This document shows, one piece after another, positions 23,737-35,764 of a stretch of DNA of 64,000 nucleotides. The first letter of the stretch is position 1; every line of letters begins with the position of its first letter. Origin of the DNA: Dipteris shenzhenensis (Eukaryota > Polypodiophyta > Polypodiopsida > Gleicheniales); the NCBI GenBank assembly GCA_047967505.1, contig CM106538.1, one strand, 5' to 3'. Under the pieces are notes generated by a model that worked only from the letters and a program-made list of their open reading frames with translations, was not told the origin of the DNA and did no database searches. Made by a program: the position numbers and the translations under genes.

Positions 23737-24759
23737 GTAATGCTCAGGACTAATAACATTTCCATTTAAGGGTTGGATTCGAGCATTTTCATTCACCAAA
23801 TCCCGATTTTGGGCAGCTTCGTCTATCAATGCCAGTTGTTTTTCACTCCATTGTTTGTTTGCCTGCTGCCATTGTGAGCAAGTGCAGTCAGCGATGTGTT
23901 TGTTTCTGGAGCTTGTCCTGATGTTCTATTAGTTTAGGCCCTGTTGGTTCTTTTGGAAGTTCCAGAAAGGTTTGTGGATCATTAAATGGGCACTGAATGC
24001 TTTTATGGTTCGATTCTTCTGAGTTCTCAATATTTTATTTGTCCAGGGTGCTGAAGTCTCTGTATTATGCAGTACCATCAGCTCCTGAAGTTAGACTGGG
24101 GGAATGTTGATCAATGTCTTGTCATTTAATTTCTTACTTGAATATGCAGAGCATACATTTATTTTTACCAGTTGGTTCAATACCTCAAGCATTGTGTTAG
24201 GAGAAATCTAGAAACCAATGAATGTCATCTTAAGCCAAAAGCAGAAAGTCTAATTACAGAAGCTTGCAGTTTAACAAGATGACTGCAGGAGCCAGCCTTT
24301 CTCAAATAGGCAACACATCAATCTGCTTCAAAGGCAAGAAATATTGCAAAGAGGCATCAACTCACTTTGGTCTAAACTGTGTTCACCCTTGTGTAGGATT
24401 CTTGCATACAGCATTTGTTTGCCACGGAAAATTTGTTAGGGTATCAGCGGAAAGCAGACATTTTCTGCTTATCTGCTAATTGTATGGTCATGTAAAACTC
24501 CCTATTTTGTCGTTTTTCATGTTGTGCTTGACCATATAGAGTTGAAACTGTTGGTGACATAACCAGTAATCTGAAGAAATTTTGACACAGAGTCAACACT
24601 CCCAAGAGCTCAAAGAACTAGAAATAATCAGAAATGCAAAGAAAGAAGGCAAAAATACATACATGAAGGATGTGAAAGCTGTCATTATAGCAAAGAGCAA
24701 GGAGAGGGGGCGGTGGCAGGTGGGGGTTGGCAGAGAAGCATAAATAGGGGTCTGAGACC

Positions 24760-25290
24760 CTCAAGATCAAAGTATGGAATGTATGAGGCTGGACTTTGGA
24801 CAAGGTCATAGCACTGGAAGATGAAATATTGGAGGCAGATAGGCTTATAGTTTTGGAATCATGGGAACATGAGGGTAACGAATCTCCAGAATTAAGGGAA
24901 ATAGCAGCAAACGAGGAAAATGTTAGGTTGTCAGCATGCTACTTTGCACCGTCCACAATCACCAATCCACATACACAATCGTCATCTATCCCGGGAAGAT
25001 CCTTTTATGCATTTGGGGGAGAACATGGCCAGGTTTCTACAGAGCATGCAATTATCTTGGCAGGGGACTTCAATGCGAGAACGGGCTTAAGGCAAGGCAT
25101 CATTACAATGGAGGGGAAAGACCCCATATGGATGGAAGAAATAGAAGAGGATGATGAGAGAAGAAAGGGATGGAAAAGAACATGAAGGGATGGCGGGGAA
25201 TTGACCCTCCTCTCCCGATGCGGATGGTTTCCTTCATATTTCAAACAAACGGAGGACACGCGTCCAAAACATGTCAAGTATCAAGTGTTA
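24760..25290 (+). pseudogene. LINE apurinic-like endonuclease fragment
   Basis: The frame starting just before 24796 begins IKVWNV, then WTLDKVIALEDEILEAD with a glutamate-containing strand. At 25060-25085 it has AIILAGDFNARTG, the GDFN motif of AP-endonuclease-type LINE nucleases. It ends ELTLLSRCGWFPSY in another frame. The catalytic SDH end is missing. It probably belongs to the family B type, by the resemblance of GDFNARTG to non-plant-L1 nucleases, but this is not certain. Confidence 0.65.
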
Positions 25291-25379
25291 TTGACTAGTT
25301 GATCATGAGTCTGTGTGCAAGGCACATACTTGAGTACCTCAAAATTGAGGAGGAGACTCTCAAGTTCCACCATATAACA

Positions 25380-28300
25380 ATGTCTCAAAGCCCGTGGGGG
25401 AAAAAAAGTCATTTAAAAAAAATAGGGAAAACCAAGCTAAGAACGGATTACAAAAAGGCTCATAGGATAGTAAACAGGATACCTGAATATGAAATGCTCC
25501 TCTGTCTCAACCTCCTGCATGTCACACAATGTGCATATGTGCCTCTCCTTGGGTAGCTGCTCTGCTCTGCCGCTCTCGATACAAAGTTTGTGTGAAGAGA
25601 CGCTGGACTGCCCAAGAGAGATCCTCAGCGAGTGGGGTAGGTGAATCTATGTGTATCCTGGTGGGTCAATGAAACCCTCCGCTGTGATATGTAAGAAGTG
25701 ATCTCTGTAGAAGCTAAGCTTCACTAGGAGTTCACTCGGTCCCAACCAGGTCCGAAATGTGTGTAGCTGTAATAGATCGTCAGGGGTAACCTAGCTGACC
25801 TCGTGTGATTGGAGGGGAGAAAACGGAGCATCCATGCTGTACTGGAAGGAAGGTAGTCTATCCACGTGGAGCCCTAGTGGCTTAAACCATCTCTCTGTGC
25901 GTGCATACCAGCACCTCTGGTCCCCTCCTGCTGCAAGTGCCATAGAAGAGGACAGAGCTATCCATGGTAGCCTACTACGCTCAGAGGTGTAATCCCCATA
26001 CTCCCTGACTTGGTACAGGATATGTGATGACCTGAAATGCAGCATCTAGCTGTAAAGGGAGTGACCCAAACCAGCCTGAATGATCTCGTGAGGAACGGAT
26101 GGCTTACCACGAATCATCCGTGCTAACATGAGAACCTGTAGCCTAACATGACACTCTGTATCCGACAAGTCTGGCCCCCAACATGGGCTGCCGTACATCC
26201 CTGCTGGACGAACGAAGGAGTCAAAAAGCAACCCCTTGGTACGTAGATCCTGAAAGTGCGAGCGGCAGCACTGCCTCTCTAATTTGGCCAATCAAGCATA
26301 CCCTCTGCACAAGCGTGCCTGGATCGCGGGTCTCATAGTGAAGATGGGTCAGGAAAGATAACCCCAAGATAAGTGTATGATGAAACTATCTCATCAGGTG
26401 ACCCATCAAATGTGAACTGCTCCTGGTGCATGATGGCTCGAGATCTATTGAAGATCATGACCTTGATTTTACCCAGGGTGACCTTCAAATCATGAGACTC
26501 ACGAAAGGATTGTAGTGCGTCAAGGTGTCTCTGGAGCCCCTCTGCTGAGGAAGACAAGAGAGCCACGTCATCTGCGTAGAGCAATATCCGGATCAGCGTG
26601 CGTGCAAGAGAGCAACCTACCCACCGTCTGTGTCAACATCACTGTCTCAAGCTCGTCAATGTAGAGGCCAAACAAGGTAGGCTATAATGGACACCCTTGT
26701 TTGACCTCAATAGTGCTCATGATCTCGTGTGTCCACCCAAATCTTGCCCGAACTTTGCGTGGAAACTCTCTCGTAAAGTGCCATGATAGCCCAAATGATC
26801 TCCTGGTCATAACCCAAATCTTATAGGCTCCGTATGAGGCGGACTCCCGGAACCATGTCAAATGCCTTGCGAGAATCACAAACAACAATAAACCCTGTGC
26901 TTCCATGCCCTCGCCTCCTCGATGATACATCTGAGCGCGAGAATGTGGTCCATGGTTCCATGATCACGTCCTAATCCGGCCTGTTCTGGTTCTTTATGTC
27001 CTCGACACTCCGCAAATTTGCTGACCTCGGAATCTCAAGTACTAATGCATAAATCTTGCACATGACATGTCCAATCATAATGATCCTATAGTTCTCCGAG
27101 CTCATGGGATCCCCTGCCTTGTGGATGGGTGAGATAGTGTTAATGGTCCAGGTGAGACCCCAAACAAACAGCTTCATTAATGAGCTTTGCTAAGATCGGG
27201 GCTAGGAGGTTAATCCCATATGCAATGAACGCAGTGCATAGCCCCTCATGATCCTTGGCTCGGCCATTATGAAGTTTCATTACGGCATCTTCTACCCCTC
27301 CTCTAGTGAAGAGGGTGCAGGATGTGGGGCATGGCATGTGTGACTGGCTGATTTGGGATGTCATAAAGTGTACGTGCATAATCAAATCAGATCTGAGTGT
27401 CAATGAGTGGTGAGGGGGAGCGTTCTTTCTAGAAATCTCCGCCATAAGTTCTTAGAGTTGTTACTAAACAAAATGTTCAGTAGCTCCTCCTCGTTCCGAC
27501 GAATGAAGTCTAGTTTCTTCCTTAGTACCAGTCTACAGTACTCGCGTAGCGTATCTTGTTCACTCAGAAGATTGTTTTTGGTTTTGAATTTGAGCTGACG
27601 GCGTAAAGCCTTACACTCATCATCGTACCAGCTCCTTATGTAGGGGAGGGGGCAGGTGCCCTACGGGGGTCTGTAAGAAGTCGTCTCTTTCGTACCACTG
27701 CCCACTTTTCCTCCTTCCGGGCTTGAACCCGCTATTACAGCAAAGAGCGTCTCTCCTCAACCTGTAGAGGGGTGAGGTCCTCATCCATGGAGATCGCTGG
27801 CTGATCTCGAAGGACCGACCTGCGTCGTAGAGCTGAAAGTTGTGCCTAAGTGTCATGGAACTGTATGATGAGGGGTTGCCCTTGGTTGGGGTCTCTCCCC
27901 ATCCGCCATGCCCTCTCTATCCTGTGCTCAGCCACACCTAGAGTAGCGGCCACGAAAGCAGTTGCATCTGCCATCAGTGTAGGCTCATTGCGTGGGATCC
28001 CACCTACTCTGATATTGAGAGCCTTACTGGCTCTCTACTGTTGCTCCATGAGGGTAGCCGAAACGGTTACCCTTGCGGGTTCTCGTTTGGCCATGTCAAC
28101 CTATTTGGAAGTCTCCTCAATAGCAGATTGCATGCTCACAATCTATGCCTTGACAACCGGGGTACTCCCTGGGACTGTGACCATGGTTGTGACCTCCTAT
28201 CGGAGCTGTAGGATATCCCGTCTAAGTCCTTGAATGAGACCAACCTTCTTTCGAATGGCTCGAGCTTGCTCCTGTATGATGCGGCTTTGCTCCTGGTTGA

Positions 28301-29347
28301 ACCGGACCTGCTTTCGTGCGAAGTGAGTCAGCTCCATCTCGCGCTCATGGAAACTATGTATCTCCATGAGCAAGGTCTCCCAGGCCTCCGGTGAATCACC
28401 CCTCCCGTGTCCTAGCAGAAACTGTGATGGCTGTGGCATGAAAGTGTGGGGTTGAGTTCGGAAGCTGGACGGTGACTGGTGAGCTGGGTGAGGTACGGAG
28501 ATGACAGTGGAATGGATGAGATAGTCCCAATGGGATGTGGGAGCGTGGGCTGACTAAGGGGGAGAGGGGAGAGTGAAGCGTAATGCGGAGCAGTGTATGA
28601 CACCTCCGAAGTAGGTGTCGTAAGTGGTGCTAGAGCAGTAACAGGAGAGGAAGGGAAGGAAACAACCGGCACCACGAGCATAAGTATGTCACTGATAGTG
28701 GCTGTAGATGTAGCTGGGGAAATGGGGGTTGTAGCTGAAACTAGTGCTGAAGTGTAAGATGAAGTCGAAAGTGAGGATTAGAGTGAGCAGAGACTGGTAC
28801 TGGGGCTAAGACTGAAGCGGGGGTTGAAGTCGTAGTAGAGATAGAGGGAGCTGAGGCTGGAACTGAAACTGAAACTGAAGTCGAAGTAGAGACAAAGGGT
28901 GAAGCTGAGGCTGAGGTGGATCCTGCCTTTGCTTTGCTATCTATCCCGATTCCACTTCGGTTCAAACGTGTGTTCACATTCTCAGGTTTCAGTTGTGTCA
29001 TTTGCGTTTTTTTTTTTTGTCGTCTTTCTTGGCTGTGTCCCCCATTTCTCTTGGACTGATTTGTGTCTTCTCTGGTGTAGGTCTTAGTGCCCGATTAGAA
29101 GCGGGAGCACCAGCTCCCCCCCCCCATGGCAGGAAGCACGCCCAGGGTGAGGGGGTGTAGTCAGAGGGGACGAGGCGGAGCGATAGCCGGAGGTGGAGAG
29201 GCTGCTGGAGGTGGAGAGGCTGAGGCGGCGTAGGAGGGACGGGCGGGGAGGAGTGGGGAGCCTAGATGGAGAGCGCGCTGAGGCAGAGAGGGAGCAAGGA
29301 GGCTGGGGGCAGAAGGCCTAGGCCTCTAGGCAAGGAGCCTAGGTGGA
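25380..29347 (-). mobile_element. LINE family B copy B8, long copy (main part)
   Basis: Read on the - strand from right to left: a GC-rich 5' UTR (29100-29340), a Ser/Thr-rich ORF1 start (28741-29001), a coiled coil (28197-28439) and an L1 ORF1p-like RRM. The RRM shows ALNIRVGGIPRNEPTLMAD and RAWRMGRDPNQGQPLIIQF at 27850-28010, then DLTPLQVEERRSLL. Next come the linker SWYDDECKALRRQLKFKTK (27500-27650), RT pieces with LYADDVALLSSSAEG (26333-26584), the thumb (25791-26291) and a C-terminal finger. Frames are broken in many places. The 3' boundary near 25380 lacks a clear microsatellite or hairpin. The 5' end continues at 35370-35710 beyond the nested gypsy. Confidence 0.8.
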
Positions 29348-29821
29348 GGTCATGACAAGAGAAATGATTATTTAGTTAATTAAGAGTCATTAGAACCTTA
29401 TTATTGTTAGGCGCCAATTTGATGGTGCGGTTATATGTTTGTATTTATGATCAATCCAGCGGTGTAAATAGTACCGCCAAAACTATGTAACATTGGCCAA
29501 TGATTAGTAATAAAGATGTGCACACACGTGTCTAGGTCCTAGGGGCAATAGGAAAGGGAAAGGGTGCATCAGAGTGCATTGAATGGTAGGTGCATGGGTC
29601 ATAGGATAAGGGTAGGTGTAAATGGGAAGATGGAACTTGAGTGATCTCAAGGGACATTAATGAAAGGGTATCACCCTTTCATTCTGAATCTCATGTAGCA
29701 TTCTCTCTACCACATTGCATTCATCCGTCATCTCTCTCCCATCTTGCATGTAGGTCGAAATAGAAACAAGTACTCTCATGAGGAAGCTCTTCCCCATTGG
29801 AGGGCCAATTGGCATTCAAAT
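29348..29821 (+). repeat. Gypsy 5' LTR (shared part), TATA box mutated
   Basis: Starts GGTCATGACAAG where the right copy has TGTCATGACAAG. At 29463-29470 it reads TGTAAATA where the right LTR has TATAAATA. The true end may be further right: CCCCCTATAA followed by CGGTATCTAGAGC near 30100 resembles an LTR end plus an initiator-tRNA-like primer-binding site. In that case the right LTR would be truncated. Confidence 0.75.
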
Positions 29822-30352
29822 CCCGATGACACGCATGTCAAGCGAGCAGCACAGCAAACTATCCAGGTTGCAAACATCTCCTTCCTGACGTCCGACCAAC
29901 CTTGAATTTCCGAGGCAAGTTTTCTGAAACTTTTTGGTTTTAAATGGTGAATGGGATGACTCCCCCCGCCGCCTCCCCAAAGTGAATGTACCCTTAAAAT
30001 CCTTAAACCGTGAGGAAAAGGGACTCCCTGTTCTCCCCAACTGAAAGTCGGACCGGAACAAGATTTTAAGGGGGTGATCCACGCATCAAGTACCCCCTAT
30101 AACGGTATCTAGAGCTCCAATACACTTAAAACAAGTAACCCAAATGGAGTGTACCAGTTTACAGCAGAAATACAAGAAGAAAAGCTTAAAAGAGAAGGAA
30201 GAGGAGGTCATTTTAAGTGTCTTCTCAACACAAACGAAGCGGGAGTCGGATAAGTACCACCAACTCTACAACACTTGACTTTTGCTGTAAAATAAATCCC
30301 TTTTTTTGAAATTACAGCGTCATTTTCTCTCTTGTATTACTAAAAGGAAAGA

Positions 30353-31894
30353 ATGGAAGGAGAAGGGAGATATAACAATGAACTTATTCCTTTTTCTATA
30401 TTACCCCAAGGAGAGAGAGAAACAACACCTTCACCCCCTCCTGAAGAGGATGGATTAGGTGAGAGTTACACACATCTGGAGTATGATAACCCACAAATAG
30501 ATTTACAGCAGTCTCTCCTTCAAGAACCTCTTGATAGGGAGTTCTCCTTTCGTAATGAAAGAAGAAATGAGACCAGCCAAGAATAAGGTGATGAGTTTAT
30601 GCCTTCAACTCAAAACCCAGCACACATGGATTATAATCTAAGTGCAAGAGGAAGAGAGGAGATTCTTGTTGATATGCTGATTTTTCAGCTTAGCAATATG
30701 ATTGAGCAGTCCATTATGACAAGATTAGGGACTAAGAGGACTTCAAACTTTGGGGATGAAGAGTTGAGTACCCCTTCTAAGAGGTCCAAATTCCAACCGC
30801 GAGAGAGAATTGAGTTCCCCAAATATGAGGGGGCAAGGGAGGCTGACAAAATACTCAATTGGATTCGCCATTTTAAGCTATACTTTGTCCATCAAGACAA
30901 GACCGAGCAAGAGAAGCTTGCTCTTGCCACATTGCATCTACAGAAGGATGCTCTAATGTGGTGGTCTTTGTCACAAACAGGAAAAGAGCCTATTCATGAA
31001 TGGGCTAAGTTCATGGAGCAATTGAAAGCCACTTTCATGCCACCGAGGCATGAAGAGAACCTAACCTTTCGTTGGTAGAGGTTTAGGCAGTTCGATAATG
31101 AGAGCAATGCAGATTTTACAGCTAGATTTTTCGTAAGATATGAGGTTGAAATGTTTAACCCGACCACGCTTAAGGACCTCACTAAGATCAACAATATACC
31201 CACTTTTAGGAAACCAAACCGGTTTAAGAATAATAAAGGGAAGGGTAAAGCTCTTGTAAGGAATGTGAGCAACCAATCACGTCTTGGACGGGTGCCATTT
31301 TCTTCTATGACCACGCTTAAGGACCTCACTAGGCTGGCTGAAATAGCCGAGAGGAAATTGAATCCTCGTAAACCCTTCAATAAGGAGGGTGGGTCATCAT
31401 CTAAGACCAACAATATACCCGCTTTTAGGAAACCAAACCGGTTTAAGAATAATAAAGGGAAGGGTAAAGCTCTTGTAAGGAATGTGAACAGCCAATCACG
31501 TCCTGGATGGGTGCCATTTTCTTCTATGACGGACGAAGAGAAGAGGAAGTTGATTAAGGAAGGAAAATGTTTCGGGTGTAAGAAACATAAGCCAGGGCAC
31601 GTATGGCATAAGTGTCCCGTTCTCTTGGCTAAGATTGCCAAGATAAATTCAGTAAAAGGAAAGGCCAAAGCATCCAAACAGGAGGGTGAGGCTTCTACCT
31701 TGTCACCCTCAAAATCTACCGTGACTATTGAGCCAATAGTGAATGCTGTCCATTTAGCTAATACCTTTGGGCCTCATGATCTTTTTAAGGTGTATGGATT
31801 CGTGAATGGACAGAGAATAGTGTTTCTCCTAGATGATGGATGTAATTATGACTTAGTGAGTGATAGATTGGTAAAATTACTTCATCTTAAATGA
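30353..31894 (+). pseudogene. Gypsy gag and start of pol (protease), frame-disrupted
   Basis: 30353-30586 is a gag N-terminal frame ending in TAA. 30599-31078 holds the retrotransposon gag core (RIEFPKYEGAREADKILNW, then LALATLHLQKDALMWW, AKFMEQLKATFMP), stopped at 31078 by TAG. 31151-31894 continues with an internal duplication (see the repeat at 31163-31543). It also has a knuckle-like CFGCKKHKPGHVWHKC, spaced CX2CX6HX4C rather than CX2CX4HX4C. The protease block is IVFLLDDGCNYDLVS, where DDG stands in place of the usual DTG/DSG. Frames are broken between gag and pol. Confidence 0.85.
31163..31543 (+). repeat. Internal duplication in gypsy gag
   Basis: CCACGCTTAAGGACCTCACTA occurs at about 31164 and 31310. 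The block NNIPxFRKPNRFKNNKGKGK to PFSSMT is present at about 31191-31310 and again at about 31410-31530, about 96% identical. It repeats some 45 residues of the basic region before the zinc knuckle and keeps the reading frame. Confidence 0.88.
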
Positions 31895-32378
31895 GAATCT
31901 ATAAAAAACATGTCGCTCTCAGGAGCTTTTAGGGGACACAATGAAGAAGACACATCCATAGTACGGAATATTCCTTTTCGTATACAAAAATATAGAGATT
32001 GAAGGGATTTTCTAGTAGCTCCTTTACAAGACGTTGACATGATTATATGTAAACCATGACGGTATGATTTTAACCCTGCTATTCATCCTCATACTGATCA
32101 TTGTTGCTTTGCACATAAGGATGAAAACATAAGGATCGTAGGGGATCTGATGTGTATACAATTCCATTGATTACTCCTACCTAAGTGAAAAGATTGGTAT
32201 ATACGGGATTCACGATCTTCATATCTCAAAAGAAGATCGGAAGAGAAATGAGTTCCTTAGAGCTTATGAGGATCGATTTTCAAGAGATGACTCATTCGAA
32301 TTGCCTGTGAAGAGAGAAGATGATCATGCCATAGACTTAGAGCCAGGAGCTTCTCCTCCATGTAGAGTCTCATAAAGG

Positions 32379-33297
32379 ATGAACATGATAGAAATGGAGG
32401 AGGTAGAAAAACAAATTGAAGATGTATTTCAAAAATGCCTGATTCGACCAAGCAGTTCTCCATTTGGAGCACCTATATTACTGGTCAAGAAGAAGGATGG
32501 ATCATATCGTATGTGTATAGATTACCGTGCTTTGAATAAACTTACGATTAAGAACCGGTATCCGATTCCAAGAGCGGATGATTTATTGGATATGCTTAAA
32601 GGTGCTAAAGTTTTTAGCAAATTGGATTTGAAATTTGGTTATCATCAACTTCGTATGAAAGCTGGGGATGAGCATAAGACTACTTTTCGCACTCTCATTA
32701 GACATTGTGAGTTTTTGGTCAGTCTTTTGGCGTAACTAATGCTCGAGCCACTTTTAGTAGGCTGATGAGAAGGGTTTTGCGACCGTACTTGGGAAAATTT
32801 GTCATAGTCTTCTTTGACGACATTTTAGTTTTCAGCCAGAATGAGGAAGAGCATAAGGATCACCTTGCTAAGGTGATGGAGCTCCTAAAGAAGGATCGAT
32901 TGTTCCTACATACCAAGAAGAGTGAGTTCTTCAAGACAGAAATAGAGTATTTGGGACACATTGTGTCTGCTGAGGGAATTCGGGTTGACCCTAAAATGGT
33001 CAAGGCCATAGTTGAATGGCCAATACCCAAAAATATACATGAGCTGAGATCCTTCCTAGGGATGTGTAGTTATTATCGCAGATTCATTAAGAATTTTGCA
33101 CGTCTTGCTTCTCCACTTACAGATTTGTTGAAGAAGCATTTCTTGTATGAGTGCGGAGAGGTTCACGAAGTAGCTTTTGAGGAGCTTAAGAGAACATTGG
33201 TCATTGCACGAGTTTTAACACTTGCGGACATGGACAAAGAGTTCTTTGTTGTATGTACAGGTGCGAGTGGTACCTCGATTGGGGCAGTGTTGATGAT
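32379..33297 (+). pseudogene. Gypsy reverse transcriptase and start of RNase H
   Basis: 32379-32735 carries [40 protein letters not shown] and [14 protein letters not shown]. After a frameshift near 32730, 32765-33355 carries FVIVFFDDILVFSQ (FFDD in place of YxDD), YLGHIVSAEGIRVDP, LRSFLGMCSYYRRFIKNFA and the RNase H start. A 200-base foreign segment interrupts RNase H after GAVLMI. Confidence 0.9.
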
Positions 33298-33505
33298 CAT
33301 GCTTAATCTCCATCGCCCATTGAGACATTTCAATGGAGTCCCTATCTTTGCTTGACTTGACCAAGAGAATTTCTTTAGACTCAATCTCTGCTTGAAGTGC
33401 ACGTACATGGTCATCTTCCAATCCTAGCAGACACCTCATATATGTTGTTGTGGGATTTCGACCCTCAAGATCACCTTGCTTCACCAAGGTCAAAATCCAA
33501 ATCCC
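33298..33505 (-). repeat. Foreign segment of about 208 bp inserted in gypsy RNase H
   Basis: The gypsy frame is normal to GAVLM at about 33297 and resumes at YEKELLAVIHALKSW at about 33522. The intervening bases are open on the opposite strand (GLEDDHVRALQAEIESKE, then MSQWAMEIKH). I do not recognise the source. It may be an inverted piece of another element's gag or coiled-coil region. Confidence 0.55.
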
Positions 33506-34812
33506 TTGCTCGTAATATATCACATATGAGAAGGAGTTACTGGCAGTCATTCATGCTTTAAAGTCATGGAAGCATTATTTATATGGTTCTGCTTTCAGGA
33601 TTAAGACTGATCATCAAAGTATCAAGCACTTTCAATCCTTTGGGCAACCAAATATTGAATATCAGCCAGGAAAGGAGAATTTAGTAGCTGATGCTTTGAG
33701 TAGACGGCCCCAAGTTAATCACATTTTTGTGATTAAGGAGAAATCATTAGGAGCAATGGTTGAAGCTTATCCTTTAGATGAAGACTTCGCTGACATTTAT
33801 GGGAAGATTCAACGTAATGAGGTCGGAGGTTTAGAGGCTTATTCCATCGTGGATGGATACTTATTTTTGGGACGTGCCATATGTGTACCCAAAACATTTT
33901 GGTATCTAGTCATGAGTGAGTTACATGCGAGTCCATATTCTGGACATAGAGGCATTAGAGAGACCATTGACAATATTGAGAGATACTTCCATTGGCCTAA
34001 ACTTTGCAAAGAAGTTTCGACCTTTGTCAGCGCATTAAATCCGACACAAGTAAGACTGCTGGTCTTTTGCAGCCTTTGCCTATTCCCTCGAAAAGGTGGG
34101 AACACATTACAATGGATTTTGTGTCAAGTTTCCCCAAGGTTGGTCAGTTTGAGCAAATTTTCACTGTTATAGATAGGCTGAGTAAACAAGCTCATTTTAT
34201 TCCCTATAAAAAGGAGTTGTCTGCTCCTGAAACAGCAAAGTTATTCATTAGGGAAATCCTGCGATTGAGCAAGTAAAAGAACATATTAAGAAGGCCCAGG
34301 TTCAACAATCCAAGGCAGCCAATAAAAAAAGAAACGAAGTTTATTACAAGGAGAATGATTGGGTTTTACTAAAGATTGATAAAAGAAGAATCAAGTGAAT
34401 GAGAGGAAGTACAAAACATGTCAAGTTAGCACCAAAGTTTTATGGTCCATTTCAGATTTCAGCAGCTTTATATCCAGAAGAAGGATCCAGAGCGTATGAG
34501 CTGAAATCACCAGCCTACTGGCGTATGAAGAATATCTTTCATGTGAGCAATTTGAAGAGATACCATGGCGATACTTCTGCGTTTTGGGATACTCAGCATC
34601 AAGAAGAACCTGAACTTGAAGATGGGACTGAAGTTCTTACTGCGGAACAGATCTTGTACCATAAAGAGAAGAGTACTCATGGAAAGAAGAGATATATGTA
34701 TTTACTGAAGTTAAAAAACCAGCCAGCTAGTGATGCACAATGGATGGAAGAAGAGTTCTTTACAGATTTTCCACAAATACTCGCAGATTATAAAGAGGTG
34801 ATGCAATTGTAG
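33506..34812 (+). pseudogene. Gypsy RNase H end, integrase and chromodomain-like C-terminus
   Basis: 33530-33720 has ELLAVIHALKSWKHYLYG, KTDHQSIKHF and then QPGKENLVADALSRR with a deletion between them. 33696-34050 is the HHCC-type integrase N-terminus (MSELHASPYSGHRGIRETI). 34004-34276 has the integrase core start (ITMDFVSSFPKVGQFEQIF, VIDRLSKQAHFIPY), but the central core after FIREIL is deleted. 34280-34812 has KAANKKRNEVYYKENDWVLL, one stop, then KFYGPFQI, NIFHVSNLKRY and a chromodomain-like DAQWMEEEFFTDFPQIL. The stop is at 34810. Confidence 0.88.
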
Positions 34813-34895
34813 AAGTAACAAGAGAAAGTGCACGTAAGAGGAAGAGACAAGCAATAATCCAGAAGAGGACTTCTGCTCATTCAAGCAGGAGGGAG

Positions 34896-35369
34896 TGTCA
34901 TGACAAGAGGAATGATTATTTAGTTAATTAATAGTCATTAGAACCTTATTATTGTTAGGCGCCAATTTGATGGTGCGGTTATATGTTTGTATTTATGATC
35001 GATCAAGTGGTATAAATAGTACCGCCAAAACTATGTAACATTGGCCAATGATTAGTAATAAAGATGTGCACACACGTGTCTAGGTCCTAGGGGCAATATG
35101 AAAGGGAAAGGGTGCATTAGAGTGCAATGAATGATAGGTGCATGGGTCATAGGATAACGGTAGGTGTAAATGGGAAGATGGAACTTGAGGGATCTCAAGG
35201 GACATTAATGAAAGGGTATCACACTTTCATTGTGAATCTCACATAGCATTCTCTCTACCACATTGCATTCATCCGCCATCTCTCTCCCACCTTGCATGTA
35301 GGTCGAAATAGAAACAAGTACTCTCACGAGGGCGCTCTTCCCCATTGGAGGGCCAATTGGCATTCAAAT
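34896..35369 (+). repeat. Gypsy 3' LTR
   Basis: Begins TGTCATGACAAG after the purine run GCAGGAGGGAG. It keeps TATAAATA at 35011-35018. About 95.5% identical to the left LTR, with a constant offset. Confidence 0.85.
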
Positions 35370-35707
35370 TCTGCATGCATTGCACACATTTGCATTCTCG
35401 AAAAGTATGGTTTTTCACAGCAGCAGTGGGAGGCGCAGCATGAGTGGCAACGGGAGCAGCAGTAGTAGCACCCGCGAAGGGCAAGGCCGAGCTGGAGGAG
35501 TGAGATGGAGGGGTAGCGAGCAGGGGCGGAGTGGGAGGGGCAGTGCTAGCAGGCGGGGCAGGAGTGAGAAGATGGTGCAAGCAGGGTTGTGCGAGTAGGA
35601 GCAGAGGAGGGTGCAGGCGGGGGAGGGTGTAGATGGAGGGGCGGAATAGTCGGCAGGAGGGTGGTGCTGCGTGGGTGGAGGGGTGGAGCAGCCGGTGGGA
35701 GGGAGGA

Positions 35708-35710
<3 letters not shown>
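35370..35710 (-). mobile_element. LINE B8 5' end, split off by the gypsy insertion
   Basis: GC-rich sequence, rich in CTCC and CACC on the - strand, resembling the part at 29100-29340. On its right it abuts (GA)n at 35711. I infer it is the start of B8's 5' UTR, so that B8 begins at the CT repeat on its own strand. The split is inferred from composition and position. No long match could be demonstrated by eye. Confidence 0.5.
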
Positions 35711-35760
<50 letters not shown>

Positions 35761-35764
35761 AAGT
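35711..35764. repeat. (GA)n microsatellite between LINEs B8 and B9
   Basis: About 22 GA units, then GACAGAGAAAG. It flanks the 5' end of B8 and the 3' end of B9, both in - orientation. Confidence 0.95.

Larger units (their letters stand above)
29348..35369 (+). mobile_element. Ty3/gypsy chromovirus-like element nested in LINE B8
   Basis: Paired LTR segments (29348-29821 and 34896-35369) share a constant offset of 5548 bases, with about 21 mismatches in 474 by eye and no indels. A polypurine stretch GCAGGAGGGAG precedes the right LTR. The internal region carries gag, protease, RT, RNase H and integrase in gypsy order, with a chromodomain-like end. It carries several disabling changes. The sequences on either side are both GC-rich 5' UTR-like LINE sequence, consistent with one split LINE. 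Confidence 0.88.

Noticed and set aside
23737-24760. Possible extra MenD exon between exons B and C
   Set aside because: Exon B joins exon C without a gap relative to the MenD pattern, so no additional exon is needed and none is recognisable.
25300-25380. Search for the hairpin and CT tail at the 3' end of LINE B8
   Set aside because: A GCCC/GGGG pairing and A-rich runs exist near 25390-25430, but they do not match the family pattern well enough to count as support for the 3' hairpin or CT targeting.
27850-28233. 127-codon + strand open frame
   Set aside because: Antisense of the LINE B8 ORF1 RRM region, which has the recognisable motifs on the - strand.
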